From: an uncultured Alphaproteobacteria bacterium
Lineage (GTDB): Bacteria > Pseudomonadota > Alphaproteobacteria > HIMB59 > GCA-002718135
NCBI GenBank assembly: GCA_902575815.1
Contig: CACGTA010000007.1
Location: 1 to 50,440 of the forward strand
DNA length: 50,440 nt
Direction: 5' to 3'
Shown here piece after piece: positions 1 to 9,160 of the stretch. Each line of letters begins with the position of its first letter. Position 1 is the first letter of the stretch. Under the pieces are notes generated by a model. That model ran no database searches and was not told the origin of the DNA. It saw only the letters and a list, made by a program, of their open reading frames with translations. A program made the position numbers and the translations under genes.

Positions 1-473
1 TATTTAACGAGAGTATATTTAATAATATTAAATATGGAAACCTTGAAGCAAGTGATGAAGAGATTAGTTTAGTTGCTAAAAATGCTGGAGTTAAAAGTTT
101 TTCTGAAGAATTGGATCAAAATCTACATACTGTTATTGGAGAAAACGGTATCAAATTATCAGGTGGGCAACGACAGAGAATTGCTATTGCCCGAGCCCTA
201 ATAAAAAATGCACCACTTTTAATTATGGATGAAGCTACATCTTCTCTTGATAATATTACTGAAAATAAGATTCATGAAACAATAAATAATCTTATGAATA
301 ATAAAACCAAATTAATAATTGCACATAGATTAAGCACAATAGAAGACGCAGACATAATCTACGTTTTGGATAAAGGCAAAATTGAAAGTCAAGGATCACA
401 TGAAGAGTTAATTTTAAATTCAGCTATTTATAAAAAATTACAGCTACGAGAACAGTTGGAAAATGAGTTTTAA
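1..473 (+). CDS. msbA: Lipid A export ABC transporter, C-terminal part (MsbA-like), cut by window start
   Basis: This is the C-terminal end of an ABC exporter nucleotide-binding domain. The frame is open from base 3, and the first visible residues (FNESIFNNIKYGN) match the segment after the Q-loop of MsbA-type exporters. Further on are the ABC signature LSGGQRQ, a Walker B region LLIMDEATSSLD and the H-loop AHRLST. The membrane domain and Walker A lie outside the window. It overlaps the next gene by 11 nt and heads a run of DUF374, waaA, lpxK and lpxL genes, so export of the lipid A core is the likely role; the assignment to MsbA rather than another exporter rests on this context. Confidence 0.85.
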   Translation, partial: FNESIFNNIKYGNLEASDEEISLVAKNAGVKSFSEELDQNLHTVIGENGIKLSGGQRQRIAIARALIKNAPLLIMDEATSSLDNITENKIHETINNLMNNKTKLIIAHRLSTIEDADIIYVLDKGKIESQGSHEELILNSAIYKKLQLREQLENEF

Positions 474-1134
474 AAAAAAAATTTTTAAATTTTCTGTATC
501 TCAAAAAATTTTGGCTTTTGTAGGTTACTTATATATCTTATTCGTATGTTACACTTCTAAAATACAGATTATAAACTCTGAGCTACCAGAAAAATTGTGG
601 AGAGAGAATAAACCTTTTATTTTAGCATTTTGGCATGGTCAATTGATGATGATAGGACATGTATGGAAAAGTAAAGCTGTGTTAAATATGTTAGCATCTA
701 GTCATAGTGATGGTCGATTTGGTGCATATATTGCAGGTCATTTTAATTTAAAAAATGTTTCTATAATGTCAAAAAATAAATCACCTTCATTAAGAAAAGT
801 ATTTAAAATTTTGAAAGATAGAAATTATATTGGTATTACTCCCGATGGGCCAAGAGGACCAAATAAGAAAGTCTCAGAAGGAATTATAAAAATTGCCATT
901 CATTCTCAAGTCCCAATTATACCACTTGGTTTTGCTTCAAATAAAAATTGTAAACTTAAATCTTGGGACTCATTTTTAATAACATATCCATTTTCAAAAT
1001 GTAGATTTGTCTGGGGTGAACCGATTACTATTCCTTCTTCTACTAAAGATGATGATTTAGACAAATATCAGAATTTCTTAGAAGAAAAAATTAATGATTG
1101 CATGGTATCAGCTGAAAAAAATCTAAATGCTTAG
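463..1134 (+). CDS. DUF374 lysophospholipid acyltransferase family protein
   Basis: A 223-residue protein of the DUF374 family, related to glycerolipid acyltransferases. A hydrophobic N-terminal segment (about residues 14 to 32) suggests membrane association. FWHGQL places a probable catalytic histidine at residue 58, and SSHSDGRF and the GITPDGPRGP block are typical of the family. DUF374 genes commonly lie beside waaA and lpxK in alphaproteobacteria, as here, so a role in lipid A or inner-membrane lipid acylation is likely, but the exact substrate is not known. It overlaps the preceding exporter gene by 11 nt and waaA by 8 nt, suggesting translational coupling. Confidence 0.85.
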   Translation: MSFKKKIFKFSVSQKILAFVGYLYILFVCYTSKIQIINSELPEKLWRENKPFILAFWHGQLMMIGHVWKSKAVLNMLASSHSDGRFGAYIAGHFNLKNVSIMSKNKSPSLRKVFKILKDRNYIGITPDGPRGPNKKVSEGIIKIAIHSQVPIIPLGFASNKNCKLKSWDSFLITYPFSKCRFVWGEPITIPSSTKDDDLDKYQNFLEEKINDCMVSAEKNLNA

Positions 1135-2347
1135 AATATATCAAATACTTAGTACTCTTCTCATACCTGTAATTATTTTTAATATATTTATTCGCATCTA
1201 TAGAAAAAAAGAGGACAGACTAAGATTTATTGAAAGGTTTGGAAAACCTACGGTAAAAAAAAATAGTGATAAAAAAATTTTATGGATACACGCAGCAAGT
1301 ATTGGCGAATTTAAATCGTCAGATTTAATTATAGAACGATATCATAAAGTATTTGATATCTTAGTGACTACAACAACAAAATCTTCTGCGGAATATATTA
1401 AGGAGTTTTATAAAAATAAAATTATCCATCAATACATCCCATTTGATGTGTCTCATTGGTGTTCAAGATTTTTGAACTTTTGGAAACCAAATCTGATTCT
1501 ATGGATAGAGTCAGATATTTGGCCAAATATGCTTAATAAAATTCGATTTAAAAATATCAATTGTTTATATTTAAATGCAAGGATTTCTCCAAATTCTTTT
1601 AAAAAATGGAAAAGTACAAAAAATTTCTATGGAAATTCATTAAAGAGTTTTAATAGAATTTTTGCACAAAGCAAAGATGACAAAAAAAGAATTCAAGAAT
1701 TAACGAACTTACAAATTGACTATATTGGAAATTTAAAATTAGCTAGGAATAAAAACAATTCTTCAGTAAATAAAGATCAATCAAATACAATCATGATTGC
1801 AAGTACTCATTCTAATGAAGAAAAAGAGATAATTAAATGGATTAAAAAAACAATTCATGAATTTAATTTAAAAATTTTTCTTGCACCAAGGCATCCAGAA
1901 AGAATTAGTACAATTAAGCAAGAATTAAATAAAGAAGGATTTAATATTTCTTTAGAATCTAAAAAAGAATGTAAAAAAAATGATATCATCATAATTGATA
2001 GTTTTGGAAAATTAGATCAATATTTTAAAATTAGTGATTTAGTTATTTTAGGTGGTTCTTTTATAAAAAATATTGGTGGACATAATCCTATAGAGCCTGC
2101 AAGTTATGGATGTGCTATTATTAGCGGTATTTATGTTGATAATTGGACTAATATTTATGAAGATATGGTAAAAGCAAATTCATGTATACTTGTAAATAAG
2201 TTTGAAGATATTGATATAAAGATGAGAGAATTACTAAATAATAATTTGGAAATTAAAAAAATCCAAGCAAATGCACTAGAGTTTTCAAATAGGTCTTTCT
2301 TTGAAAAAGAAAAACTTTTCCAAAATATTGAAAAGTATATTAATTAA
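1127..2347 (+). CDS. waaA: 3-deoxy-D-manno-octulosonic acid (Kdo) transferase
   Basis: Transfers Kdo from CMP-Kdo to lipid IVA on the cytoplasmic face of the inner membrane. The 406-residue length is usual. An N-terminal hydrophobic anchor (about residues 5 to 23) is followed by the first GT-B domain with HAASIGEF, in which Glu61 is the expected catalytic base, and NARIS. The second domain carries APRHPERI and the nucleotide-binding stretch LGGSFIKNIGGHNPIEPA. It sits in the lipid A block between DUF374 and lpxK. All expected motifs are intact. Confidence 0.95.
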   Translation: MLRIYQILSTLLIPVIIFNIFIRIYRKKEDRLRFIERFGKPTVKKNSDKKILWIHAASIGEFKSSDLIIERYHKVFDILVTTTTKSSAEYIKEFYKNKIIHQYIPFDVSHWCSRFLNFWKPNLILWIESDIWPNMLNKIRFKNINCLYLNARISPNSFKKWKSTKNFYGNSLKSFNRIFAQSKDDKKRIQELTNLQIDYIGNLKLARNKNNSSVNKDQSNTIMIASTHSNEEKEIIKWIKKTIHEFNLKIFLAPRHPERISTIKQELNKEGFNISLESKKECKKNDIIIIDSFGKLDQYFKISDLVILGGSFIKNIGGHNPIEPASYGCAIISGIYVDNWTNIYEDMVKANSCILVNKFEDIDIKMRELLNNNLEIKKIQANALEFSNRSFFEKEKLFQNIEKYIN

Positions 2348-2348
2348 A

Positions 2349-3347
2349 ATGCTTAAAGCCCCTAAATTTTGGTATAAAAAAAATGACACATACTTATCGA
2401 ATTCCTTATATCCACTCTCTTTGCTGTTTAGATTTGGAACAAAAATAAGAAATTTTATTAGTAGAAAAACATCTTCTGAAATTCCTGTAATTTGTATTGG
2501 CAATATAGTGGTAGGAGGTGCTGGTAAAACACCAGTAGCTTTAAAAATTGGAAATTTATTAAAACTTAATGGATATAGTCCTCATTTTGTTTCAAGAGGA
2601 TATGGTGGTGTTGAAACATCTAATGTTCTTGTTAAAGAATGGCACTCAGCAAAAAGTGTTGGTGACGAATCTTTATTACTAGCAGAAGTTGCGCCAACTT
2701 GGATTGGTCAAGATAGAAACAAATCTTTTATTTTAGCTAAAGAACAAGGTGCTGACTGTATAATTATGGATGATGGTTTTCAAAACCCAACTCTTCAAAA
2801 AGATTTTTCAATTATCGTAATTAATGGAGAACAAGGGTTTGGAAATAAACGAGTAATCCCATCTGGTCCTCTTAGGGAGAGTATATCAAGAGGCATTTCC
2901 AGAGCAAATCTAGTAATTGTAATTGGAGAAATATCTCAAGATGTTAAAGATAAAATTCCAAGTACTGTTCCTATTATTCATGCTAAATTTCAAATCAGTG
3001 CTGATAATAAAATATATAAAAATCAAAAAGTGACAGCTTTTGCAGGTATTGCTTATCCTGAAAAATTTTATAATTCACTTTCTGAACAAGGTGCTATTTT
3101 AGAAAAAAAAATCAGCTATCCAGATCATCATATTTTTGATGAAAATGATATGTTAAATTTGGCGGAAAATGCCAATCTTACAAAATCAATTTTAGTTACT
3201 ACAAAAAAAGACTTTGTTAGAATACCTAAATCATATCGCTCATTAGTAAGCACTTTGAATGGGGAAATTAAATTTGAAGATGAAAATCTACTTAAGGAAA
3301 TATTAGGTAATATTTTAGATAATAAAATAAATGATTTAGCATCATGA
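2349..3347 (+). CDS. lpxK: Tetraacyldisaccharide 4'-kinase
   Basis: Phosphorylates the 4' position of the tetraacyldisaccharide lipid A precursor at the inner membrane. The P-loop reads GNIVVGGAGKTP at about residues 51 to 62, followed by SRGYGG, VGDESLLLA and DDGFQN, all typical of LpxK. I chose the ATG at 2349 (332 residues), directly after the waaA stop, because the protein then begins MLKAPKFW, the usual LpxK N-terminus. An in-frame TTG at 2301 would add 16 residues and overlap waaA, which is less likely. The stop overlaps lpxL by 4 nt (ATGA). Confidence 0.94.
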   Translation: MLKAPKFWYKKNDTYLSNSLYPLSLLFRFGTKIRNFISRKTSSEIPVICIGNIVVGGAGKTPVALKIGNLLKLNGYSPHFVSRGYGGVETSNVLVKEWHSAKSVGDESLLLAEVAPTWIGQDRNKSFILAKEQGADCIIMDDGFQNPTLQKDFSIIVINGEQGFGNKRVIPSGPLRESISRGISRANLVIVIGEISQDVKDKIPSTVPIIHAKFQISADNKIYKNQKVTAFAGIAYPEKFYNSLSEQGAILEKKISYPDHHIFDENDMLNLAENANLTKSILVTTKKDFVRIPKSYRSLVSTLNGEIKFEDENLLKEILGNILDNKINDLAS

Positions 3348-4207
3348 AAAATATAATTTATTTTTTTGAATTTATTATAGTTTTTATAATATTTTTTTTA
3401 TTTAAACTTTTACCATTAAATTTATCAGCTAAATTTTCTTCTTTTATATTTAGTTTTTTTGGTGAATTATCTGGTGCGAACAAGACTGCAATTAAAAATT
3501 GCAAATATGTTTTTCCTAATATGAAAGAGGAAGAAGTGAAAAGTATAGTTAAAAAAAGTTGGGATAATCTAGGAAGGACAATTGCTGAACTCCCAAGTTT
3601 AAACTATTTATTTGATAAAAAAAAAATAAAGTACAATAAAATTGAAAATATCGAGAATTTAATTAAAAATAATTCCCAGGGAATATTTATATGTATTCAT
3701 CAGTCTAATTGGGAAGTTGTAGTACCTAGTTTAGATAGAATTGGTATAAATCTAGGTGCAGTATATAGACATATTAATAATCATTTTTTAGATAAATTAT
3801 TATTAAAAATTAGAACAAATTCGCTTGTATCATCTAAGAGTTTTTATACTCCAAAAGGAAAAAAAAGTGCAAAAGATATTACTGAAGCTATAAGAAACTC
3901 TTTATCAATGTTGGTTGTAATTGATCAAAAAGATTCTTCTGGTGAAGAGGTTTTATTTTTTAAACGTAAAGTTAAAACACAAACAGGTTTTTTAAAACTA
4001 GCCAGAAAATATAAATTACCAATAATCCCAATTAAAAATAAAAGAATTTATAATGGTAAAATTGAGCTAACCTTTCTTGAACCTTTTTATCACAATGATC
4101 TAAATATTAGTGATAATCAAATGATGGAAACGATACATCATAAAATAGAAGATTGGATTAGATCAGAACCCTCTCAATGGTTCTGGCAACACAAGAGATT
4201 TAGTTAA
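3344..4207 (+). CDS. lpxL: Kdo2-lipid A late acyltransferase (LpxL/HtrB family)
   Basis: Adds a secondary acyl chain to Kdo2-lipid IVA, using acyl-ACP at the inner membrane. One N-terminal hydrophobic segment (residues 4 to 24) anchors it. The catalytic H-x4-D/E motif is HQSNWE, with His119 and Glu124, and the C-terminus WFWQHKRF is the typical end of the family. It is the last gene of the lipid A block and overlaps lpxK through ATGA. Its 3' end overlaps the convergent xseA by 8 nt, leaving no room for a separate terminator. LpxL versus LpxM specificity cannot be read from the sequence. Confidence 0.9.
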   Translation: MKNIIYFFEFIIVFIIFFLFKLLPLNLSAKFSSFIFSFFGELSGANKTAIKNCKYVFPNMKEEEVKSIVKKSWDNLGRTIAELPSLNYLFDKKKIKYNKIENIENLIKNNSQGIFICIHQSNWEVVVPSLDRIGINLGAVYRHINNHFLDKLLLKIRTNSLVSSKSFYTPKGKKSAKDITEAIRNSLSMLVVIDQKDSSGEEVLFFKRKVKTQTGFLKLARKYKLPIIPIKNKRIYNGKIELTFLEPFYHNDLNISDNQMMETIHHKIEDWIRSEPSQWFWQHKRFS

Positions 4208-5531
4208 TTTTTTTTACCTTAATATCAATTGTGCCATCAATAAGCTTAACCGATAATTGATCATTAGTATTAATTTTTTTTGTAGTATTAACAATTTTTT
4301 TTTTATTCATCAAAATAGAGTATCCCTTTTTAAGATTTGAAGAGATAGAATTTGAATTAAGTAATCTGATGTTTGCTTTATATTTTTCAAGATTATCTTT
4401 GTAGTTATTAGCAATATTTAAATTTAGATTTTTTGAAAGATTATTTATCTTTGATTGTGTTAATCTTACTAAAGAATCTGGAGAAATTACAGATTTATAT
4501 AAATTTATGAGACTTAATTTAGATATGCTAAATTTGTTTTCAATTGATAATGTTAAATTTTTAAAATCATCTAAAAGCCTCTCCTTGTAATTATTAACTA
4601 TTGCGCTTGGTGATTTAAGAAACTTATTTAAGTATTCGAAATTTTCTCTTTTAGACTGGATTTGTGAATTAACTTTTGTGTTTAATCTAAGTTGTAAATT
4701 TTTAATTTTTTCTATTAATTCAAATCTAACTGGGGTAGCTTTTTCAGCTGCCGCAGTTGGTGTAGACGCTCTTAAATCTGATACCAAATCAATAATTGTT
4801 GTATCTGTTTCATGACCTATTGCTGAAATAATTGGTATTTTTGAATCAAAAACACTTGTTGCAAGATTTTCATCATTAAATGCCATTAAATCTTCTGTAC
4901 TTCCTCCACCTCTAGCAACAATAAGAATGTCTGGTTTGCCTAATTTAAGTTTATTGAAACCTTCGATAGCATTTATAATGCTTTCTGCTGCGTCAACACC
5001 TTGTACAGAAACAGGCCATATATCTAAAGGCATTGGAAAACGATCATTCACTCTATTAATTATGTCGTGTACTACAGAACCAGTGGGAGATGTAATTATA
5101 CCTAATCTCTCAGGCAAAAAAGGTAGTGGAATTTTTTTATCTTCATCAAAATAGCCTTTTTTTTGAAGTCTTTTTTTTCTTTCTTCAATGAGTTTTAAAA
5201 GTGCTCCCTCTCCTGCAATTTCAATTTTATCAATATCTATCTGGTAGGTAGTTTTATAGCGAGACCAAGTGGTGATTCTACCAGTTGCAATTATTTCTAG
5301 CCCTATTTCTGGATTTATATCTAAATATTTTTTTTTCTGGTCCCAAATAACTCCACTTAAAATTGAATCTTCGTCTTTAAGTGTTAGATAAATTTGCCCT
5401 CTTGTTGCGGTTTTTACCTCTGAAATTTCTCCTTTAATTCTTACATAATTAAAATTGGACTCAATTACTTCTTTAAATGCTTGATTAAATTCTGAAACTT
5501 CAAATTCTGGTATATTTATTTTATCTATCAT
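4200..5531 (-). CDS. xseA: Exodeoxyribonuclease VII large subunit
   Basis: Catalytic subunit of exonuclease VII, which degrades single-stranded DNA to acid-insoluble oligonucleotides. The 443-residue protein has an N-terminal OB-fold domain (about residues 1 to 100, with YVRIKGEISEVK), then the catalytic core with GIITSPTGSVVHDI and ARGGGSTEDLMAFNDE, then a helical, coiled-coil-rich region to the C-terminus. Length and order are normal. Its start overlaps the tadA stop by 11 nt. The small subunit xseB is not in the window. Confidence 0.95.
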   Translation of the reverse strand: MIDKINIPEFEVSEFNQAFKEVIESNFNYVRIKGEISEVKTATRGQIYLTLKDEDSILSGVIWDQKKKYLDINPEIGLEIIATGRITTWSRYKTTYQIDIDKIEIAGEGALLKLIEERKKRLQKKGYFDEDKKIPLPFLPERLGIITSPTGSVVHDIINRVNDRFPMPLDIWPVSVQGVDAAESIINAIEGFNKLKLGKPDILIVARGGGSTEDLMAFNDENLATSVFDSKIPIISAIGHETDTTIIDLVSDLRASTPTAAAEKATPVRFELIEKIKNLQLRLNTKVNSQIQSKRENFEYLNKFLKSPSAIVNNYKERLLDDFKNLTLSIENKFSISKLSLINLYKSVISPDSLVRLTQSKINNLSKNLNLNIANNYKDNLEKYKANIRLLNSNSISSNLKKGYSILMNKKKIVNTTKKINTNDQLSVKLIDGTIDIKVKKIN

Positions 5532-5976
5532 GCTTATTTTTAAAAAATTTTTTTAATAAATTACTACATTCTTTTTCCATAATGCCACCATAAATAGTTG
5601 GCATAAATATATTTTCTCTTTGAAAAGCAACTCGGAGTTTTTCAATTCCTCCATTTTTTTCATCATACGCTCCAAAATATAGATCTTTAATATGTACTTC
5701 ACTTATTGCGCTAGCACACATTGTGCATGGTTCCAGTGTAACAAATAATGTCATATTTTCTAAATATTTAAGTTTTAGTCTTTCGCAAGTCTCTTGAATA
5801 AGATTTAATTCACAATGTTTGATAGCATTTTTATTTTTATTTACTGTGTTGTAGCTTCTGGCGACAATCTTGTTCGTTGTATTATCAACAAGTATTCCTC
5901 CAACTGGAACCTCATTTAAATTATAAGCTTTGTCTGCTTCAATAATTGCTTCTTTCATAAAAAAATCAACGTTCAT
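5521..5976 (-). CDS. tadA: tRNA-specific adenosine deaminase
   Basis: Deaminates A34 to inosine in the tRNA-Arg(ACG) wobble position. The zinc site is His54 in HCELN with Glu56 as the proton shuttle, plus Cys84 and Cys87 in PCTMC; family members usually have HAE, so the Cys between His and Glu is a mild variant. I chose the ATG at 5976 (151 residues, beginning MNVDFFMKEAI) over a GTG four codons upstream. It is divergent from the amidotransferase gene at 6017 and overlaps xseA by 11 nt. Confidence 0.92.
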   Translation of the reverse strand: MNVDFFMKEAIIEADKAYNLNEVPVGGILVDNTTNKIVARSYNTVNKNKNAIKHCELNLIQETCERLKLKYLENMTLFVTLEPCTMCASAISEVHIKDLYFGAYDEKNGGIEKLRVAFQRENIFMPTIYGGIMEKECSNLLKKFFKNKHDR

Positions 5977-6016
5977 TCTGGAACACACTTATGTTGTACA
6001 TTATAATTGAATTATA

Positions 6017-6715
6017 ATGAAAAAACCAATTATTGGAATAACTCTTGATAGTGAAAAAAAGAAAACATACTCAAAATTTCCATGGTATGCATTGAGGGAA
6101 AATTACTTAACTTCCTTAACAAAATTTAATGCTATTCCATTTCCTTTGTTACACGAAAAAAAATATATTGATGATTTTTGTCATTTAATTGATGGTTTAA
6201 TTATTACTGGAGGAGATTTTGATATTCATCCAAAATTATATAAAACAAGTAATACTCAATCTAAAAATATTAAAAATAAGAGAACGAATTTTGAATTAAA
6301 TATTTTCAATAAATTTTTTAAATACAACAAACCGATATTAGGAATTTGTGGTGGCGCACAACTTATCAATGTTGCTTGTGGTGGAACATTAATACAAGAT
6401 TTAAATAGAGATCCGATAAACCATGAACAAGTAAATCCAAGAAATCAAACTAGTCATAGTGTTAATATTTTAAACAATACTCAACTACATAAAATATGTG
6501 GGTCTCAAAAAATTAAAGTTAATAGTGCACATCATCAGTCAGTAAAAAAAATTGGTAAAAACTTGAAAGTTTCATGTTTAGCCAATGATGGTGTTATTGA
6601 AGGAATAGAACACAAAAAACACAAATGGTGTATTGGCTTACAATGGCATCCTGAATTTTTAATTACAAAATATGATATAAAAATAATCAAAAATTTTATT
6701 AATGAAGCAAAGTGA
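6017..6715 (+). CDS. Gamma-glutamyl-gamma-aminobutyrate hydrolase family protein (peptidase C26, PuuD-like)
   Basis: Class I glutamine amidotransferase fold of the peptidase C26 family, which hydrolyses gamma-glutamyl bonds. Cys111 in LGICGGAQLINV is the nucleophile, and His211 and Glu213 in LQWHPEF complete the triad. GGDFDIHP near residue 66 is also typical. Its 232 residues are normal. The stop overlaps the next start (GTGA), so it is coupled to a pseudouridine synthase and rsmD. No putrescine-pathway genes are nearby, so its natural substrate is uncertain. Confidence 0.85.
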   Translation: MKKPIIGITLDSEKKKTYSKFPWYALRENYLTSLTKFNAIPFPLLHEKKYIDDFCHLIDGLIITGGDFDIHPKLYKTSNTQSKNIKNKRTNFELNIFNKFFKYNKPILGICGGAQLINVACGGTLIQDLNRDPINHEQVNPRNQTSHSVNILNNTQLHKICGSQKIKVNSAHHQSVKKIGKNLKVSCLANDGVIEGIEHKKHKWCIGLQWHPEFLITKYDIKIIKNFINEAK

Positions 6716-7404
6716 ATATTAGAATTTCAAAATATCTATCAAGTGCTGGAATTTGTTCACGAAGAGATGCAGAAAAATTAATAGTTGAAAAAAAAATTAA
6801 AATTAATAATCAAATATGTGTTCATCCAAGTCATAAAGTGAGTGATTTGGATGTTATTAAAGTTAATAATAAAATTGTTAAAAAAATAAATGAAGTTGAA
6901 GTGTGGAAGTTATACAAGCCAATTAAATATATTTGTAGTACAAAAGATAACTTAGGTAGAAAGAAAATTTTTGATTTATTACCTAAAAATATTGGTCAAT
7001 TGATTAGTGTTGGAAGATTGGATTATATGAGTGAAGGATTGATCTTACTAACTAATAATGGTGATTATTCAAGATATTTAGAACATCCATCTTCAAACAT
7101 TGAGCGGATTTATAGAGTTTGTATAAATAGCAATATACAAAATACTGATTTACAAAAAATAAATAAAGGTATTACAATTAAAGAAATAAATTATAAAAAA
7201 ATTAAAGTTGCCTTTGAAAAAAAATTAAAAAATCATAGTTGGTTAATTTTTAAACTTAAAGAAGGTAAAAATAGAGAAATTAGAAATATTTGTAATTATT
7301 TTTCATGGAAAATAGTTAAATTAATAAGAATTGGATATGGCCCTTATAAGCTCGGTAGACTCAAAGAAGGACAATTTCAAAAATTAAATTCAATTAGCAA
7401 ATGA
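6712..7404 (+). CDS. rluB: 23S rRNA pseudouridine synthase, RsuA/RluB/E/F family
   Basis: Isomerises uridine to pseudouridine in rRNA. An N-terminal S4 RNA-binding domain (residues 1 to about 60, MNIRISKYLSSAGICSRRDA) precedes the catalytic domain, whose Asp104 lies in GRLDYMSEGLILLTNNGD. KLKEGKNREIRNIC near the C-terminus is also characteristic. The start is GTG at 6712, inside the previous stop codon. At 230 residues it is a compact RluB-like protein; RluB, RluE and RluF cannot be separated firmly by eye. It overlaps rsmD by 4 nt. Confidence 0.88.
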   Translation: MNIRISKYLSSAGICSRRDAEKLIVEKKIKINNQICVHPSHKVSDLDVIKVNNKIVKKINEVEVWKLYKPIKYICSTKDNLGRKKIFDLLPKNIGQLISVGRLDYMSEGLILLTNNGDYSRYLEHPSSNIERIYRVCINSNIQNTDLQKINKGITIKEINYKKIKVAFEKKLKNHSWLIFKLKEGKNREIRNICNYFSWKIVKLIRIGYGPYKLGRLKEGQFQKLNSISK

Positions 7405-7961
7405 TACGTATTACAGGGGGAAAGTTTAAGCAAAAAAAATTAGCTAGCATTAATGATTTTGTAAGACCAACTTCTTCTCTAAAAAGAGAAGCTTTTTTTT
7501 CAATTATTGAAAGTTATGCAGTCAAAAATTCTATCGAATTATATAAAAATAAAATTTTTTTAGATCTTTTCGCAGGTATTGGCACAATGGGTTTAGAAGC
7601 AATTTCTAGAGGTATAAGTGAGGTAATTTTTTTTGAGAATAATATTGAGGTTATTAATATTTTAAAAAAAAATTGTTTAGATATTTGTAAAAATAATCAA
7701 TTTAAAATTTATGATGAAGACCTTATTAATTATAATTTAGAAATAGAATTTCAAAATATTTCAGTTGTTTATATTGATCCACCATATGCAAAATATAATT
7801 TAGCAAAACTTTTAGAAAATCTATCAAATAAAATTAAAGGTACTACTTTAATTGGTTTGGAAACTAGTGTGAAAGATAATATTATTGTACCAGAAAATTT
7901 AAATCTGCTTCAAAAAAAGACTTACGGTAAAACAATAATTTATTTTTTTAAATTATCTTAA
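7401..7961 (+). CDS. rsmD: 16S rRNA (guanine(966)-N(2))-methyltransferase
   Basis: Methylates N2 of G966 in 16S rRNA with S-adenosylmethionine. The N-terminus MIRITGGKFKQKKL with RPTSSLKREAFFSII is typical. The SAM-binding motif is FLDLFAGIGTMGLEA (residues 53 to 67) and the catalytic DPPY motif lies at 126 to 129. The 186-residue length is usual. It is the last gene of the puuD-rluB-rsmD operon and overlaps the convergent pgi gene by 9 nt. Confidence 0.93.
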   Translation: MIRITGGKFKQKKLASINDFVRPTSSLKREAFFSIIESYAVKNSIELYKNKIFLDLFAGIGTMGLEAISRGISEVIFFENNIEVINILKKNCLDICKNNQFKIYDEDLINYNLEIEFQNISVVYIDPPYAKYNLAKLLENLSNKIKGTTLIGLETSVKDNIIVPENLNLLQKKTYGKTIIYFFKLS

Positions 7962-9152
7962 ATAAGTTTTAGTTAGTTTTTTACCCTGTTCAACAGCAGG
8001 CTGATCAAAAGGATCAACATCTAAATATATACAGGAAGCAATTGTTTCTATTATACTAAACGATAATAATTTACCTAAGTTTTGCTCATCTATTTTAGGA
8101 ATATAGATTTCTCTAAAACTAAAATTATTTAATTTAAAAGTTTCAATGGTTGCACGCTGTTCAGCTTCCATTAAATCTCCCATTGTTTTATCTTTAAAAT
8201 AGTCAATAGCAGTACCTTCAAACATATCATTATTAATTTTTATGCCCTTATTTGAATGATCTGTAGTTATAAAGGTGAAATATTTATCTTTAGGTCCATC
8301 TAAATACAGTTGTAATTGACTATGCTGATCAGTAGTCCCTACTGAATGAATTGCTGTAATACCTTTATTATTTTTTCCTATACTTTCTGCCCAAAGTTGC
8401 AGATACCATTTTCCAAAAAAATAAAGTGAATCAGAATATGTCATTAAAACATTATTAGTAAATTTTACATTTTCTTTTTGAATTAAATATCTTCCAAGAT
8501 CGTACGGTTTGTAATTACCAATATTATTAATTACTTCAGATGCTCCACCAAAAAGTGCATCTATATTTAATCCAGAAATGATTGCAGGAACTATACCTAC
8601 ATTGGTAAATATAGAATATCTGCCTCCAACATCTTTATGATGCTCTAATAGTAAACAATTATTATCTTTTGCAATTTTATAAAGTGGTGATTCTTTAAAT
8701 TCAGTTATGATTAGAGTATTTGAAAAAAAATCTTCAACTTTGTTAGCTTCTATTGCTTTTTGATAGAGACATGAAAATTGCGATAATGTCTCTGGTGTAG
8801 TACCCGATTTTGAAATAACCAAGAAGCCAGTTAACTCAAAATTAATATTTTGAAAATTTTTTTCAAAATTAATAGGGTCAACATTATCATAAAATTCTAA
8901 GATAATTTTATTATTGGAAATAATATTATTTAATGCTCTAGCTCCTAAATTTGAACCTCCTGTACCAAATACAATTATTTTTTCTTTTTTCTCTTTAAAT
9001 TGATTTGAAATTTTTATGGTTTCTTCTAATAAATTTTTATCTGAAACAATATTCAGAGAAGGAAGTTTTTCTATTAAATTAGTTATACTTTGATCAGTAT
9101 CTTTATTTTGAATGATTTTGTCAAAATTTGAATTAAAGTATTTTATTTCCAT
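7953..9152 (-). CDS. pgi: Glucose-6-phosphate isomerase
   Basis: Interconverts glucose 6-phosphate and fructose 6-phosphate in the cytoplasm. SKSGTTPETLSQ is the phosphate-binding SIS motif, LWAESIGKNNKG is a PGI signature, and VDPFDQPAVEQGKKL ends the protein. At 399 residues it is much shorter than the 550-residue enterobacterial form and resembles the compact PGI of some bacteria; the core SIS folds appear complete. It is the last gene of a minus-strand block that begins at ribF. It is the only central glycolytic enzyme in the window. Confidence 0.93.
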   Translation of the reverse strand: MEIKYFNSNFDKIIQNKDTDQSITNLIEKLPSLNIVSDKNLLEETIKISNQFKEKKEKIIVFGTGGSNLGARALNNIISNNKIILEFYDNVDPINFEKNFQNINFELTGFLVISKSGTTPETLSQFSCLYQKAIEANKVEDFFSNTLIITEFKESPLYKIAKDNNCLLLEHHKDVGGRYSIFTNVGIVPAIISGLNIDALFGGASEVINNIGNYKPYDLGRYLIQKENVKFTNNVLMTYSDSLYFFGKWYLQLWAESIGKNNKGITAIHSVGTTDQHSQLQLYLDGPKDKYFTFITTDHSNKGIKINNDMFEGTAIDYFKDKTMGDLMEAEQRATIETFKLNNFSFREIYIPKIDEQNLGKLLSFSIIETIASCIYLDVDPFDQPAVEQGKKLTKTYLR

Positions 9153-9160
9153 TTATAAAA

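Noticed and set aside
2301-2348. Extended lpxK start at a TTG inside waaA
   Set aside because: The extra 16 residues do not look like LpxK, whereas the ATG at 2349 gives the usual MLKAPKFW start just after the waaA stop.
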